From positions 1 to 64,000 of the forward strand of contig SVLL01000001.1 of assembly GCA_015067935.1 (NCBI GenBank): a DNA stretch of 64,000 bases. The letters are read 5' to 3'. Origin of the DNA: Oscillospiraceae bacterium (GTDB lineage: Bacteria > Bacillota > Clostridia > Oscillospirales > Oscillospiraceae). The position numbers and the translations under genes were made by a program. The notes beneath the pieces are model-generated. The model had not been told where the DNA came from and ran no database searches. It worked only from the letters and a program-made list of their open reading frames with translations. Every line of letters begins with the position of its first letter. The stretch's first letter is position 1. Below, in pieces: positions 48,322 through 61,292 of the stretch.

Positions 48322-48426
48322 GTTTTCTCGGGAGAAATTGCAAAATGCTTCTCCAAAATGTATGGGGTAAAAGCACAGCAAAGAAGAAGCCACCGGCCAT
48401 TTTTGAACTGCCGGTGGCCTCATTAT

Positions 48427-49305
48427 TTAATTCGCAGCACCCATCAAAATCTTTGCCAGCTCGGAATTTTTATCCAGAATAATGGTTTTGTCGTCTCCGT
48501 TCAGGCTTGCCTTCAGGGCGTCCAACGCCAGAATAAACTCATAAAATTCCTGCTTATCCTGCGTGTTGTAGGCCTCCGCAAGCAGGCGCATATATTCTGC
48601 CTCGCCTTCTGCAACCAGCACCGCAGCCTGCGCCTGAGCATTGGAAACCATAATATTGACCTGCTTATCCACATCGTTGCGGATCTTGGATGCCTCAAAA
48701 TTACCGTTGGCGGTATACTTTTCCGCCATCTGATTCCGCTCAGAGATCATACGGGTATAAACTGCATTCTGATTGGATTCCGGCAGGTCAAACCGCTTGA
48801 TCTTCACATCCTCCACCTCGATACCGTAGACCTTCGCCTGCTCATTAACGGTGGTGGTGATGGACTCATAAATATCATTGCGCTCGCCGCCGTCATTCAT
48901 ATTGATAATGTCCGACTGCTTCAGATTGCCCAGCGCAATTTTCAATGCCGTATAGGTGATGGCATCCAGACGGTCTTCTGCCACAGATGTGGTACCCAAT
49001 GCACGGTAAAACTGCTGAGGATCCTTGATATTCCAGAGAATGTAGCAGTCCACCGTCATATTCTGCTTGTCCGAGGTGATGACTGCGGAGGGAGGAATAT
49101 CGTAAAGCTGAGTTGCCTTCGGGAAATACTTGACTGTATCGATAAAGGGGATCTTGAAGTGCAGACCTGCCTCGCTTTGGGTGTCCACGATTTCGGAAAA
49201 CCGGAAGGTGCAGGCATATTCATTCTCGGCCACTGTGTAGCAGCCGGAAATCACAACGATCACCAACAGCAATGTGATTGCACCGATAATAATTGCCTTT
49301 TTCAT
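48427..49305 (-). CDS. hflC: SPFH protein HflC
   Basis: NEYACTFRFSEIVDTQSEAGLHFKIPFIDTVKYFPK. Confidence 0.9.
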   Translation of the reverse strand: MKKAIIIGAITLLLVIVVISGCYTVAENEYACTFRFSEIVDTQSEAGLHFKIPFIDTVKYFPKATQLYDIPPSAVITSDKQNMTVDCYILWNIKDPQQFYRALGTTSVAEDRLDAITYTALKIALGNLKQSDIINMNDGGERNDIYESITTTVNEQAKVYGIEVEDVKIKRFDLPESNQNAVYTRMISERNQMAEKYTANGNFEASKIRNDVDKQVNIMVSNAQAQAAVLVAEGEAEYMRLLAEAYNTQDKQEFYEFILALDALKASLNGDDKTIILDKNSELAKILMGAAN

Positions 49306-49306
49306 A

Positions 49307-50284
49307 TCATTTATCTCCTATAATGGATTCCAGGGGCAGAAGCATATTCATTGAGCTGCTGTCACCGGTGTTGATGAGTACTCTGACATCGGGGAGGATC
49401 TGAGAAATCGCCTCATAGTACATACGGGAAAGGGTGATGTCCGGGTTATTTTTATATTCCTCGTACATAGCGTTGAACATTGCAACCGCTTCCATTGCCT
49501 CATTGATACGCTTCTGCTTCAGGTAATGGGCATTTTGCAGCAGCTTATCCGATTGTGCCTGCGCCTCAGGCAGTTTTGCGTTCTGATATGCTTTGGCATC
49601 ATTGACCACCGCCTCAGCATTTTGCTTAGCGGTTTCCACCGCCTTGAAGGCCTCCACAACTGCGCTGGTGGGGGGCTCAGCATCCTGAATACGCACATCG
49701 ATCAGGGTCAATCCCACATCGTAGTCAGCCAGAATATCCGAAACCAGCTCCCGAACCTGCTGCTGGATGTTCTCTTTGCCGTCGGTAAGAACTGCATCCA
49801 CAGTGGATGAGCCCACCACATTACGAACCTGACTCTGGATCAGATTTTTCAGGATCAGCGTGGGATTGTTGGCAGAAAACAGATACTGCACCGGGTCGGA
49901 AATCTTGTATTCCACAAAAAAGTCCACATTAACGATGTTGTAATCGCCGGTGATCATTGCGCTTTCTTCCTCGACGGACACGGTCTTACCGTTATCCTGA
50001 GTAATGTAACCCAGCTCGATCTTCTGGTATACATTCACATCCACCTTATGTGCCTGCTGGATGCCGAAGGGCAGCTTGAAGTGCAGACCTGCGTCGGTGA
50101 TATCTGTAACCTTGCCGAATGTGGTCACCACCGCCTGCTGCTTGTCATCCACCGTGTAGAAGCTGGTCAGCACGCCGATCAGCAGAAAAACTACCACGGC
50201 ACTCCAAATCATAATTCTTCCGACCTTCTTGAAATCCGGCTTCTCACCGGAGCCGAAAGAAATGCGGTAAGTACTTTTTGCCAT
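49307..50284 (-). CDS. hflK: SPFH protein HflK
   Basis: GLHFKLPFGIQQAHKVDVNVYQKIELGY...DVGLTLIDVRIQDAEPP. Confidence 0.9.
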   Translation of the reverse strand: MAKSTYRISFGSGEKPDFKKVGRIMIWSAVVVFLLIGVLTSFYTVDDKQQAVVTTFGKVTDITDAGLHFKLPFGIQQAHKVDVNVYQKIELGYITQDNGKTVSVEEESAMITGDYNIVNVDFFVEYKISDPVQYLFSANNPTLILKNLIQSQVRNVVGSSTVDAVLTDGKENIQQQVRELVSDILADYDVGLTLIDVRIQDAEPPTSAVVEAFKAVETAKQNAEAVVNDAKAYQNAKLPEAQAQSDKLLQNAHYLKQKRINEAMEAVAMFNAMYEEYKNNPDITLSRMYYEAISQILPDVRVLINTGDSSSMNMLLPLESIIGDK

Positions 50285-50288
50285 TACT

Positions 50289-50858
50289 TTAACTCCTTTC
50301 AGATTCCATTTTTAGTGCTCCGGCCATAGTCACTGCCTGCTGGCGCAATAGGGATGCTGCCCATGCCGTAAGCATAATTTTCAAAACTGTTTCGACCCGA
50401 TCCCGGGCACCGGGAATGGGTTCCTTATAGTTGTTTAGGGTTTCCCGGATGCAAGCATCCCGTCCCTCCGGGTTATTCATCTGCCGATGATGTGCTGCCA
50501 GTTGCAAAAACATAAAGTAGAGCTGGCTGTCGTCGATAAGATCGTCGCTCTCATCGTCCAGATGGCCGTTGATATAGTTCAGCAGGCTGCAGATATCCTC
50601 CATTCGCAGGGCATCCTTCAGCATATTGATATTCAGGATGCGGCAGAGCTGGCGGAGAGTGTATTTTTTGCCGACAGGTTTGGCGAGAAAACCACGCTTG
50701 ACCCAGTTCTGGATGGTATAGGGCTCCAGTCCGGTGATGGCTGACACCTGACTGAGCACGATGCCGCCCCCCAAGAACATTGCCTTGAATTTATCCTGTA
50801 GCTGCTGTGTATCCGTTCCGCCTGCCGGCAGAATTGTGCCGGGAATAGTCCACTCCAT
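50289..50858 (-). CDS. DUF1836 domain protein
   Basis: LSQVSAITGLEPYTIQNWVKRGFLAKPVGKKYTLRQLCRILNINMLKDALRMEDICSLLNYIN. Confidence 0.8.
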   Translation of the reverse strand: MEWTIPGTILPAGGTDTQQLQDKFKAMFLGGGIVLSQVSAITGLEPYTIQNWVKRGFLAKPVGKKYTLRQLCRILNINMLKDALRMEDICSLLNYINGHLDDESDDLIDDSQLYFMFLQLAAHHRQMNNPEGRDACIRETLNNYKEPIPGARDRVETVLKIMLTAWAASLLRQQAVTMAGALKMESERS

Positions 50859-51033
50859 TGGGGTACCTCCTTTGTTTTGTGGTAATATGATATTATCATA
50901 TGGTTATGTGATTGTCAATAGTGATTATTTAACTATTTGTAAATATTACCAACCGGAGAAAATCTTTCTCGGTCTTCTCGGCCAACAATTATCCCGGCAA
51001 CAAAAAAAGCACCGGAAATTCCGGTGCTTTTTC

Positions 51034-51276
51034 TTATTTCATTCGTTTTTCCAGCGTTGCGGTATTGAGGGAGGTCAAATACAGCCGGCTCATCCCGTAC
51101 TCCGCCGTGAGCACGAAGGCTTTGGGCAGGTCATCGCAGGGCACTACCTGCCCCTCCTGCTCCGCCTGCCCCAGAAATTCCCGGGTTTTGGCGGAAATTG
51201 AGGTGTTATCCAAGTCGAAAATGCCGATGATGGCCGTGTCACGCACCGCCATATCACCGCCGATGTTCAGGTACAT
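51034..51276 (-). CDS. remB: DUF370 / extracellular matrix regulator RemB-like
   Basis: MYLNIGGDMAVRDTAIIGIFDLDNTSISAKTREFL...AFVLT. Confidence 0.82.
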   Translation of the reverse strand: MYLNIGGDMAVRDTAIIGIFDLDNTSISAKTREFLGQAEQEGQVVPCDDLPKAFVLTAEYGMSRLYLTSLNTATLEKRMK

Positions 51277-51293
51277 AATTTACCTTCTTTCTG

Positions 51294-51413
51294 TCATTCC
51301 GAGGGCCGTCAGGCCCGTGGGAATCTCCTGCTCCAATCCACCGATATGCTATGCAGTAACAAACATCGTACCGGGAGATTGCCACGTCGGGCATCCGCCC
51401 TCCTCGCAATGAC
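51294..51413. repeat. Family A palindromic repeat
   Basis: GTCATTCCGAGGGC...GTGGGAATCTCC...CACCGATATGCTATGCAGTAACAAACATCGTACCGGGAGATTGCCACG...CCTCGCAATGAC. Confidence 0.85.
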
Positions 51414-51451
51414 GCAACTGGTGGTGCAGAGGAATGTAGGGATGAATATTT

Positions 51452-51892
51452 TCATCCTTTCAGCTTTTTCCATTCAGCCACAGCCATCTCGTCGCAGCGG
51501 TTGTTTTTGGGATTCTCCGCGTGGCCCTTGACCCAATGGTAGTGGAGCTCATGTTTCATTGTTAATCGTAGTAAAATCTCCCACAAATCCGGGTTAAGGG
51601 CAGGTTTTTTATCGGATTTTATCCAGTTTTTCTTCTTCCAACCCCACGCCCAGCCCTTTTCCAGTGCGTCGATCACATACTTGGAATCGGAGTAAAGCTC
51701 CACGATGCAGGGCTCTTTCAGAGCCTGCAGGCCACGGATGACGGCGGTCAGCTCCATTCGGTTATTGGTGGTACTTGCTTCTCCGCCCGAAAGCTCCTTC
51801 TCGGTGCCGTTATACTCCAGAATGGCCCCCCAGCCGCCGGGGCCGGGGTTACCGGAGCACGCGCCGTCGGTATACAGCGTCACGGTTTTCAT
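51452..51892 (-). CDS. rnhA: Ribonuclease HI
   Basis: [54 protein letters not shown]. Confidence 0.97.
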   Translation of the reverse strand: MKTVTLYTDGACSGNPGPGGWGAILEYNGTEKELSGGEASTTNNRMELTAVIRGLQALKEPCIVELYSDSKYVIDALEKGWAWGWKKKNWIKSDKKPALNPDLWEILLRLTMKHELHYHWVKGHAENPKNNRCDEMAVAEWKKLKG

Positions 51893-54402
51893 TCTGCAGA
51901 CTCCTGGGTTTCGCTCTCTTCGTTTTCGACAGCTTCCACGCTGACCACCTGATTGCCCTCTTCGATCCGCATCACAATGACACCCTGTACATCACGCTTG
52001 TACACATTGATGGTGTTTGCCGGAATACGGATGATGACGCCGCCGCTTTCGATGAGCATTACATCGTCCTTCTCGCCCACCAGGCAGCAGCCGGCAATGT
52101 AGCCGGTCTTGGGAGTGATGTTGTAGTTCTTCAGACCCTTACCGCCGCGGCCCTGGGCGATTTTCTCGCCGCCGGGACCGGTACGCAGGTATTCAGCCAG
52201 CTCGGTGCGCTTGCCGAAGCCCCGTTCGGTGACGGTGAGCAATGTCTTGCCATCCTCGGCCTTCTGGGCACCGATGACCACATCGTCACCGGTCAGGGTA
52301 ATACCCTTCACGCCCATGGCGTCACGACCCATGGGCCGCACATCGTTTTCGTTGAAGCAGATGGCCATACCGTTGCGGGTCGCCAGAATGATATTATCGT
52401 CGCCATTCGTGCGGATCACATTGATCAGATGATCGCCCTCATCCAGCGTCAACGCCCGGATGCCGCCCTTGCGGTTGGTCTTCAGGGCGATGAAGGGAAT
52501 ACGCTTGACCGTACCCTGACGGGTGACCATCATCAAGAATTCATCCTCGTGGAACTCACGGGTCACCACCATTGCCGTCACGCTCTCGCCCTGCTCAATG
52601 GGCAGAACATTGACGATAGCGGTACCACGGGCGGTTCTGCCGGATTCGGGGATCTGGTAGCCCTTGCGGTGATGGACGCGGCCCGTGTCGGTGAAGAACA
52701 GAATATGATCGTGGGTGGATGCGATATTCAGGCTCTTAACATAGTCCTCGTCCTTCAGATTCTGGGCGTTCACACCCCGGCCGCCCCGGCTCTGGGTGCG
52801 GTAGGTGTCCGCAGGCATACGCTTGATATAGCCCTGCTTGGACAGAGTGAATACGCAGGTTTCCTCCTCGATGAGGTCCTCGATGTCAATTTCGTCCTCC
52901 ACATCCTGAATCTCGGTCTTGCGCTCGTCGCCGTACTTGTCCCGGATGGCGATCAGCTCGTCCTTCAGAATGGACTTGACCAGCTCAGGCTCCCGGAGCA
53001 CCCGCTCAAAGTAGGCAATCCGCTCCAGCAGTTCTTTATGCTCGGCTTCCAGCTTCTCCCGATCCAGACCCTGCAGAGCCTTCAGGCGCATATCCAGAAT
53101 AGCCTGCGCCTGCACTTCACTCAGTCCGAAGCGTGCCATCAGGTTTTCCTTGGCATCGTCATAGGAAGAACGGATGATCTTAATGACCTCGTCGATATTA
53201 TCCTGCGCGATCAGCAGACCCTGCAGCAGATGATCCCGCTCCTGCGCCTTCTTCAGATCGTAACGGGTACGACGGACGATAACATCCTCTTGGAACAGCA
53301 GATATTCGTCCAGAATTTCCCGCAGACTCAGCACCTTGGGCTGGCTCTGATTCTTCACCAGTGCCAGCATATTGATGGCAAAGGTGGACTGCAGGCTGGT
53401 CTGGGTGAACAGCTTGTTCAGCACGATCTGGGGATTGGCATCCCGCTTCAGCTCGATGACGATGCGCATACCGTTGCGGTCGCTTTCGTCACGAATATCG
53501 GAAATACCCTCCAGCCGCTTGTCGTTGACCTGATCGGCCATAGACTTGATCAGCATTCTCTTGTTAACCTGATAGGGCAGCTCAGTGATGATGATCCGGG
53601 TACGGTCCTGACCGAATTCCTCAAAGTTATGCCGGGCGCGCATCACCACACGGCCCTTGCCGGTGGCATAGGCGGCGCGGATGCCGCTGCGGCCCATAAT
53701 AATGGCCTTGGTGGGAAAATCCGGACCGGTGATATGCTGCATCAGATCCGCCAGCGTTGCCTCGGGATCCTCCAGCACGCAGATGCAGGCATTGATGACC
53801 TCGGTCAGGTTGTGGGGCGGAATGTTGGTAGCCATACCAACAGCAATACCGGAAGAACCGTTGACCAGCAGATTGGGGAATCGGCTGGGCAGAACACGGG
53901 GCTCTTTCCGGGTCTCGTCAAAGTTGGGATCCCAATCCACGGTATCCTTTTCGATATCCCGAAGCATTTCGTTGGCCATTTTGGACATTCTGGCCTCGGT
54001 ATAACGGTAAGCAGCCGGGGGGTCGCCATCCACGGAACCGAAGTTACCGTGGCCGTCGACCAGCATATAGCGCATAGAGAAATCCTGCGCCAGACGCACC
54101 AATGCGTCATAAACAGAGGCGTCGCCGTGGGGATGGTAACGACCCAGCACATCACCGACGCAGGTAGCCGACTTGCGGAAGGGCTTGTCTGCGGTGAGGT
54201 TATCCTCGTACATTGCGTACAGGATTCGACGGTGAACGGGCTTCAGACCGTCCCGCACATCGGGCAGCGCACGGCCGACAATAACGGACATAGCGTACTC
54301 GATGTAGCTGTTTTTCATTTCCTTAACAAGCTCAGACTCGATAATAGCCTGATCCGGGTACATAATGTCCTCGGGCTTGTAATCCTTCTTATGTTGTGCC
54401 AA
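51889..54402 (-). CDS. gyrA: DNA gyrase subunit A
   Basis: [30 protein letters not shown]-terminal beta-pinwheel; acidic tail. Confidence 0.98.
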   Translation of the reverse strand: MAQHKKDYKPEDIMYPDQAIIESELVKEMKNSYIEYAMSVIVGRALPDVRDGLKPVHRRILYAMYEDNLTADKPFRKSATCVGDVLGRYHPHGDASVYDALVRLAQDFSMRYMLVDGHGNFGSVDGDPPAAYRYTEARMSKMANEMLRDIEKDTVDWDPNFDETRKEPRVLPSRFPNLLVNGSSGIAVGMATNIPPHNLTEVINACICVLEDPEATLADLMQHITGPDFPTKAIIMGRSGIRAAYATGKGRVVMRARHNFEEFGQDRTRIIITELPYQVNKRMLIKSMADQVNDKRLEGISDIRDESDRNGMRIVIELKRDANPQIVLNKLFTQTSLQSTFAINMLALVKNQSQPKVLSLREILDEYLLFQEDVIVRRTRYDLKKAQERDHLLQGLLIAQDNIDEVIKIIRSSYDDAKENLMARFGLSEVQAQAILDMRLKALQGLDREKLEAEHKELLERIAYFERVLREPELVKSILKDELIAIRDKYGDERKTEIQDVEDEIDIEDLIEEETCVFTLSKQGYIKRMPADTYRTQSRGGRGVNAQNLKDEDYVKSLNIASTHDHILFFTDTGRVHHRKGYQIPESGRTARGTAIVNVLPIEQGESVTAMVVTREFHEDEFLMMVTRQGTVKRIPFIALKTNRKGGIRALTLDEGDHLINVIRTNGDDNIILATRNGMAICFNENDVRPMGRDAMGVKGITLTGDDVVIGAQKAEDGKTLLTVTERGFGKRTELAEYLRTGPGGEKIAQGRGGKGLKNYNITPKTGYIAGCCLVGEKDDVMLIESGGVIIRIPANTINVYKRDVQGVIVMRIEEGNQVVSVEAVENEESETQESAE

Positions 54403-54443
54403 AAGAATTTCCTCCTTTTGTTTTGTAGAAGATCCCCGGTCGT

Positions 54444-54913
54444 GTCATTGCGAGGGCCTTTAGGCCCGTGGCAATCTCCCGGTACCATTTTTGTTTTGTA
54501 CGATGTGTCGATGAGCTTTACCAGCCAAATCAGCCACGCATCAATTGCGGATATAAGTCCTCCCAATGGGGGTTATTTTCCATAATAAGTGCAGTTTTTC
54601 TGTCACGATTCCAGCTTTTGATTTGTTTTTCTCTTTCCAATGCTGCTTTCACATCTGAGGTTTCTTCAAAATAAACCAGTCTGGTAACATTGTATTTTGC
54701 CGTAAAACTATCATTGTCGAGATGATTTTTGTGTTCATAGACACGCCGGATCAAATCACTTGTCACACCGGTATATAGCACTGTGCAATGCTTATTTGTT
54801 AAAATATACACATAGTATTTTTTCATTTTACTCTGGGTGTGTTCACCGATCAGTATTACAATAACGAACATTGTACCGGGAGATTGCCACGTCGCTTCGC
54901 TCCTCGCAATGAC
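54444..54913. mobile_element. Family A element with GIY-YIG nuclease gene between inverted arms
   Basis: GTCATTGCGAGG...GTGGCAATCTCCCGGTACC at left; inverted GTACCGGGAGATTGCCACG...CCTCGCAATGAC at right; gene in the loop. Confidence 0.75.
54530..54826 (-). CDS. GIY-YIG nuclease family protein
   Basis: YYVYILTNKHCTVLYTGVTSDLIRRVYEHK...LVYFEETSDVKAALEREKQIKSWNRDRK. Confidence 0.93.
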   Translation of the reverse strand: MKKYYVYILTNKHCTVLYTGVTSDLIRRVYEHKNHLDNDSFTAKYNVTRLVYFEETSDVKAALEREKQIKSWNRDRKTALIMENNPHWEDLYPQLMRG

Positions 54914-54938
54914 AGAGGGCAATCTGTTCGTTTTTTAT

Positions 54939-55057
54939 GTCATTCCGAGGGCCGAAGGCCCGTGGGAATCTCCTGCTCAAATTCATCGATATGCTGTGCA
55001 GTAACAAACACCGTACCGGGAGATTGCCGCGTCGGGCTGCGCCCTCCTCGCAATGAC
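54939..55057. repeat. Family A short repeat (no gene)
   Basis: GTCATTCCGAGGGC...CATCGATATGCTGTGCAGTAACAAACACCGTACCGGGAGATTGCCGCG...CCTCGCAATGAC. Confidence 0.85.
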
Positions 55058-55072
55058 ATATTGGACGGTATA

Positions 55073-55936
55073 TCAATACTTAGAGCTATAAGGATCCTTG
55101 GGCAGTTCGGCGCGGCCCTCATCGGGGTTTTCAAACAGCCGCTCCAGCCAATTGACAGAAAGCTGTACCCATTGGGCAAAGCTCTTATCCTCGCCCCATG
55201 TGTTCACCTGATGGGTACCCAGGCTCATACCGTGGCCGCCGTTGGGGAAAATATGCAGCTCATAGGGCACGCCCGCATCCAGCATTGCCATTGCAAAATA
55301 GATGCTGTCCTTGGGCGGCACGCCCGCATCCCGGGCGGTATGGCAAAGAAAGGCCGGAGGCGTATGCTTGCCCACACCGGTGTGAAGATTCAGCTTTTTA
55401 TAGGTGCTGTCCCAATCATTGTTGCCGATGATACGGGCCAGCTGATCCTGATTTTCCATCCAGGAGGTGGAAATTACGGGATAAATCAGTATCAGGGCAT
55501 TGGGCTGATTCTCGCCGTTTTTACAGCCGGAACGCGCCATGATCTCCGGATCGTTCCAGTAAACGCCCAAGCTGGCCGCCAGATGACCGCCGGCGGAAAA
55601 GCCCAGAACGGCGATTTTGTCTTCGATGACGCCCCAGCTTTCCGCATTTTCACGGATCAGCTTCATGGCCGCGCACAGATCCAGCAGAGAATTGGGAAAT
55701 ACGGCATTTTCACCGCAGCTGTACTCCAGCACGAAGGTGTTGTAGCCCCGGGCCATAAACTGCATCGCCACCGGATCACCCTCTCGGGGGCAGCAATAGT
55801 TATAACCGCCGCCGGGGCAGACCAAAACAGCCGGACGCTTCAGCACATTGGGCATAGAATCGGGGTGCTTTTCAAAGGTATAGCGCATCAAATAGCTGCC
55901 GTGTGCCTCATTAAGGATATATTTTTCACAAATCAT
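55073..55936 (-). CDS. Alpha/beta hydrolase (esterase/acetyl-xylan-esterase-like)
   Basis: AVLVCPGGGYNYCCPREGDPVAMQFMARGYNTFVLEYS, VLGFSAGGHLAASLG, FPNGGHGMS. Confidence 0.88.
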   Translation of the reverse strand: MICEKYILNEAHGSYLMRYTFEKHPDSMPNVLKRPAVLVCPGGGYNYCCPREGDPVAMQFMARGYNTFVLEYSCGENAVFPNSLLDLCAAMKLIRENAESWGVIEDKIAVLGFSAGGHLAASLGVYWNDPEIMARSGCKNGENQPNALILIYPVISTSWMENQDQLARIIGNNDWDSTYKKLNLHTGVGKHTPPAFLCHTARDAGVPPKDSIYFAMAMLDAGVPYELHIFPNGGHGMSLGTHQVNTWGEDKSFAQWVQLSVNWLERLFENPDEGRAELPKDPYSSKY

Positions 55937-55947
55937 ACTGTTGCCTC

Positions 55948-58274
<2,327 letters not shown>

Positions 58275-58289
58275 TTTGGTTCTGCGTTG

Positions 58290-59390
58290 CTAGATTACCT
58301 GTCCCTTTTCGATTTCAATAGTCTTGCCCAGCTGGGTAAACCGCCCGGGCTCACAGCAGGTAATGAACACCTGTCCGGACGAGATATGGTTCAGCACAAA
58401 ATCCTGCCGGGCAGGATCTAATTCCGACAAAACATCGTCCAGCAAAAGCACCGGCTCTTCCCCGAACTCCCGGCGGTACAGCTCCCGTTGGGCCAGCTTC
58501 AGGCTGATGGCGGCGGTACGGGTCTGTCCCTGAGAGCCGTAGGCCTTCAGGTCGATTCCGGAAAGGCTCACCTCAAAATCGTCCTTATGCGGACCGGTCA
58601 GGCATTGCCGGGATTCCAGCTCTGCCCGATAATGGCTCTCCAAATGCGCCCGCAAATCCTCTTCCAGTTGCACAGTTTTGGCAAACGGGTCGGAAACCGT
58701 GGACACGGTGCGGTATTGCAGACGGAATTCTTCTTTTCCGCCGGAAAATTGATTGTGAAATTTTGCCGCTTCCAAGCCAAGGCTGTCATAAAATCGGGCC
58801 CGATAGGAAATCAGCAGCGCACCCACCTGACACAGCCGGGTGTTGTACTCGGGCAGAATCTCCAAAAGGGCGGGATTTTCGGAATAATCCTTTAAAATCC
58901 GGCTTTTCTGCTCCAGGATCCGGTTATATTCCGCCAGCGCAGCATCGTAATTGGGTCTAAGTTGACATAACGCCTGATCTCCTAATTTCCGACGGGCGGA
59001 CGAGCCGGCCTTCAGTACCATAAGATCCTCAGGGCAGAACAGAACGGTTGACATAACACCTGTAATATCTGCGGTGGTTTTCTTTTTTGCCCCATTGCGC
59101 CACAGCTGACGGGGACGGCTGCCCCCAAACAGCACCCAGCGCAGGGTCTGATTTCGCTCCTGAGAGAAGATTTCTCCCTCAATATCCGCAAAATCCGCCC
59201 CAAAACGGAGCAATTCGCTCTGTTTTTGCGCCCGAAAGCTCTTGCCGGACCCGAGATAGGCCACTGCTTCCAGCAGATTCGTCTTGCCTTGGGCATTCTG
59301 TCCCACGATCAGGTTCACCCCCGGATCGAAGGCAAGAGAAATTTCTTCATAGTTCCGGAAATTCCGGAGATTCAATTTACGCAGTTCCAT
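58290..59390 (-). CDS. recF: DNA replication and repair protein RecF
   Basis: LNLRNFRNYEEISLAFDPGVNLIVGQNAQGKTNLLEAV, LLLDDVLSELDPARQ. Confidence 0.97.
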   Translation of the reverse strand: MELRKLNLRNFRNYEEISLAFDPGVNLIVGQNAQGKTNLLEAVAYLGSGKSFRAQKQSELLRFGADFADIEGEIFSQERNQTLRWVLFGGSRPRQLWRNGAKKKTTADITGVMSTVLFCPEDLMVLKAGSSARRKLGDQALCQLRPNYDAALAEYNRILEQKSRILKDYSENPALLEILPEYNTRLCQVGALLISYRARFYDSLGLEAAKFHNQFSGGKEEFRLQYRTVSTVSDPFAKTVQLEEDLRAHLESHYRAELESRQCLTGPHKDDFEVSLSGIDLKAYGSQGQTRTAAISLKLAQRELYRREFGEEPVLLLDDVLSELDPARQDFVLNHISSGQVFITCCEPGRFTQLGKTIEIEKGQVI

Positions 59391-59628
59391 CGTTTACGAT
59401 GACGAAAACATCGCCTTCATAGCTGAATTTGTCCCCGGGATACAGCTTTTTGCCCCGCATGGTGCAAACCTCTCCGTTGACGGACACAAAGCCCTCCTGA
59501 ATTTCCAGCTTGGCAGAGCCGCCGGAAGGGACAATATTCATCAGCTTCATAGCCGATTCCAGCTTGATAAATTCCGTGCTGATGGGCACAGAAATTGCAT
59601 TTTCTTTTCTTTTTACCGTTACTTTCAT
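59377..59628 (-). CDS. yaaA: S4-domain RNA-binding protein YaaA-like
   Basis: TEFIKLESAMKLMNIVPSGGSAKLEIQEGFVSVNGEVCTMRGKKLYPGD between dnaN and recF. Confidence 0.9.
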   Translation of the reverse strand: MKVTVKRKENAISVPISTEFIKLESAMKLMNIVPSGGSAKLEIQEGFVSVNGEVCTMRGKKLYPGDKFSYEGDVFVIVNDGTA

Positions 59629-59657
59629 AGTTTTCCCCTTATAGAGATTTGCGCAAA

Positions 59658-59845
59658 GCCTCCCTTGTGTAAAGGGAGGTGGCTGCCCGTAGGGCAGACG
59701 GAGGGATTGTCAAAGATTGAAAAATTACAATCCCCCAGTTAAAAATCAAAGATTCTTGCCAGCCCTTCCGGGCTCGTGCCCCCTTTGTTCGCTTTGCGGA
59801 CATTTCCCCGCTACCGGGGGAATCCGCCCTTTACAAAAGGGGGTC
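59658..59845. repeat. Family B repeat (mosaic)
   Basis: GCCTCCCTTGTGTAAAGGGAGGTGGCTGCCCGTAGGGCAGACGGAGGGATTGTC...ATTACAATCCCCCAG. Confidence 0.7.
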
Positions 59846-59870
59846 TTTTGTTGCGGTCATATTTTCAGAA

Positions 59871-60980
59871 TTAGCCGTTCTTGATCCGAACCGGCAGGAC
59901 CATATAGGAGAAGTCGTGCTTCTCGTCCACGGGAGTCATCACGATGGGGCTCAGACCGTTGGTCAGCTCCAGCACCACTTCCTCGGAGGGGATCACCCGC
60001 AGGGCATCGGCAATGTAGCGCACATTAAAGCCGATTTCCAGATCCTTGCCGTCGCCGGCAATGGCGCAGCGGTCCTCAGCCGCACCGATAGTGGTATTGG
60101 TTCGCACCTGCAGCACCTGATCGGAGAACACGCACCGCACCGGGCTCTTATACTTTTCGGAAACGATCAGACCTACACGCTCCATGGAACGGGCCAGATC
60201 ACCCACATTTGCCACCAGCTTAATGGGGCAGTTGGTGGGCACCACCTTGCGCCAATCCAGAAAATCGCCTTCCAGAAGACGGCAGATCAGGGTTGCGTTG
60301 CCGATTTCAAACAGAATATGCTTACTGCCCAGGGTGAAAGCGGCCTCATCCTCACAATCGGAGACGATCTTCTCCACTTCCTTCAAGCTGGCGGCAGGCA
60401 CCACAAAGCTGACGGTGCGGCCGTCGGGGCTTTCCATATGATAGGTGCGCCGGGCCAGACGGAAGCCGTCCACCGCAATGGCAGAAATGGTATCATTCTC
60501 TACCTCAAACTTGACACCGGTGTGAATGGGACGGCCCTGATTCTCGGAAACGGCAAAGATCGTGCCGGAAATCAGCTCCTTCAGCGCGGCCTGAGGAATA
60601 TGAATGCCACGGCCTGCGTCCACATCGGGCAGCTCGGGATAATCCTCAGCGGCCTCTGCGGAGATATTGAAGGCGGCATAGCCGCTGCGGATGGACACCT
60701 TGTAGTTATCATCCACCACAACGGTCACGGGACCTTCGGGGAGACGGCGGACAATGTCGCCGAACAGCTTGGCAGGCAGGATGCACACACCGGGATCGGT
60801 GACCTCTGCCTCCACAGTGTAGGTGATGGCAGTTTCCATATTGTAGCCGGTCAGGCTCACGCCCAGATCCGCCCGGCAGAGGATGCCCTCCAAAACGGAG
60901 AGGCTGCTCTTCTGAGCAACGGTACGGCCTGCAATATTCAGGCCCTGCACCAGCATACTTTTTTCACAGGTAAAACGCAT
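59871..60980 (-). CDS. dnaN: DNA polymerase III subunit beta
   Basis: MRFTCEKSMLVQGLNIAGRTVAQKSSLSVLEGIL; MPVR-type tail MVLPVRI. Confidence 0.97.
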   Translation of the reverse strand: MRFTCEKSMLVQGLNIAGRTVAQKSSLSVLEGILCRADLGVSLTGYNMETAITYTVEAEVTDPGVCILPAKLFGDIVRRLPEGPVTVVVDDNYKVSIRSGYAAFNISAEAAEDYPELPDVDAGRGIHIPQAALKELISGTIFAVSENQGRPIHTGVKFEVENDTISAIAVDGFRLARRTYHMESPDGRTVSFVVPAASLKEVEKIVSDCEDEAAFTLGSKHILFEIGNATLICRLLEGDFLDWRKVVPTNCPIKLVANVGDLARSMERVGLIVSEKYKSPVRCVFSDQVLQVRTNTTIGAAEDRCAIAGDGKDLEIGFNVRYIADALRVIPSEEVVLELTNGLSPIVMTPVDEKHDFSYMVLPVRIKNG

Positions 60981-61065
60981 AGCGGTCTTCCTTTCTGTCT
61001 GGATTATTTAATAATAAAATAATAAGAATATATTTTTTAGTGGTTGTTGTAGTAGGGGAAATTTA

Positions 61066-61221
61066 TGTGGAAAACCCCATTTTCGCCTAGGGCCGCAGGG
61101 ACTTTTTTTCCACAGGGGGTGTGTGCAAAATTTTTACTTTTCCACAGCCGGTTCCGACAGTTTTTTTTCACGACTTATCCACAGTGCAACTTGTTCCTTT
61201 TCCACAAGGGGTTGTGGAAAG
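61066..61221. promoter_or_regulatory. Putative oriC: DnaA-box cluster between dnaA and dnaN
   Basis: TTATCCACA at 61175-61183; TTTTCCACA variants at 61106, 61138, 61198; TGTGGAAAA at 61066; TGTGGAAAG at 61213; a further TGTGGAAAA at 62704 upstream of dnaA. Confidence 0.82.
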
Positions 61222-61292
61222 TTTGGAGCGCGAGCCTCCCCTGTGTAAAGGGAGCCTTGCGGCTGCGCCGCAATATTATTAAGGGGCAGGCT

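Noticed and set aside
51775-54585. 936-aa plus-strand ORF
   Set aside because: Antisense of gyrA/rnhA; no recognisable family.
54827-54922. N-terminal extension of the GIY-YIG ORF (MPSVIARSEATWQSPGT...)
   Set aside because: ARSEATWQSPG is translated family A repeat arm, not protein; the likely start is MKKYYVYIL at 54826.
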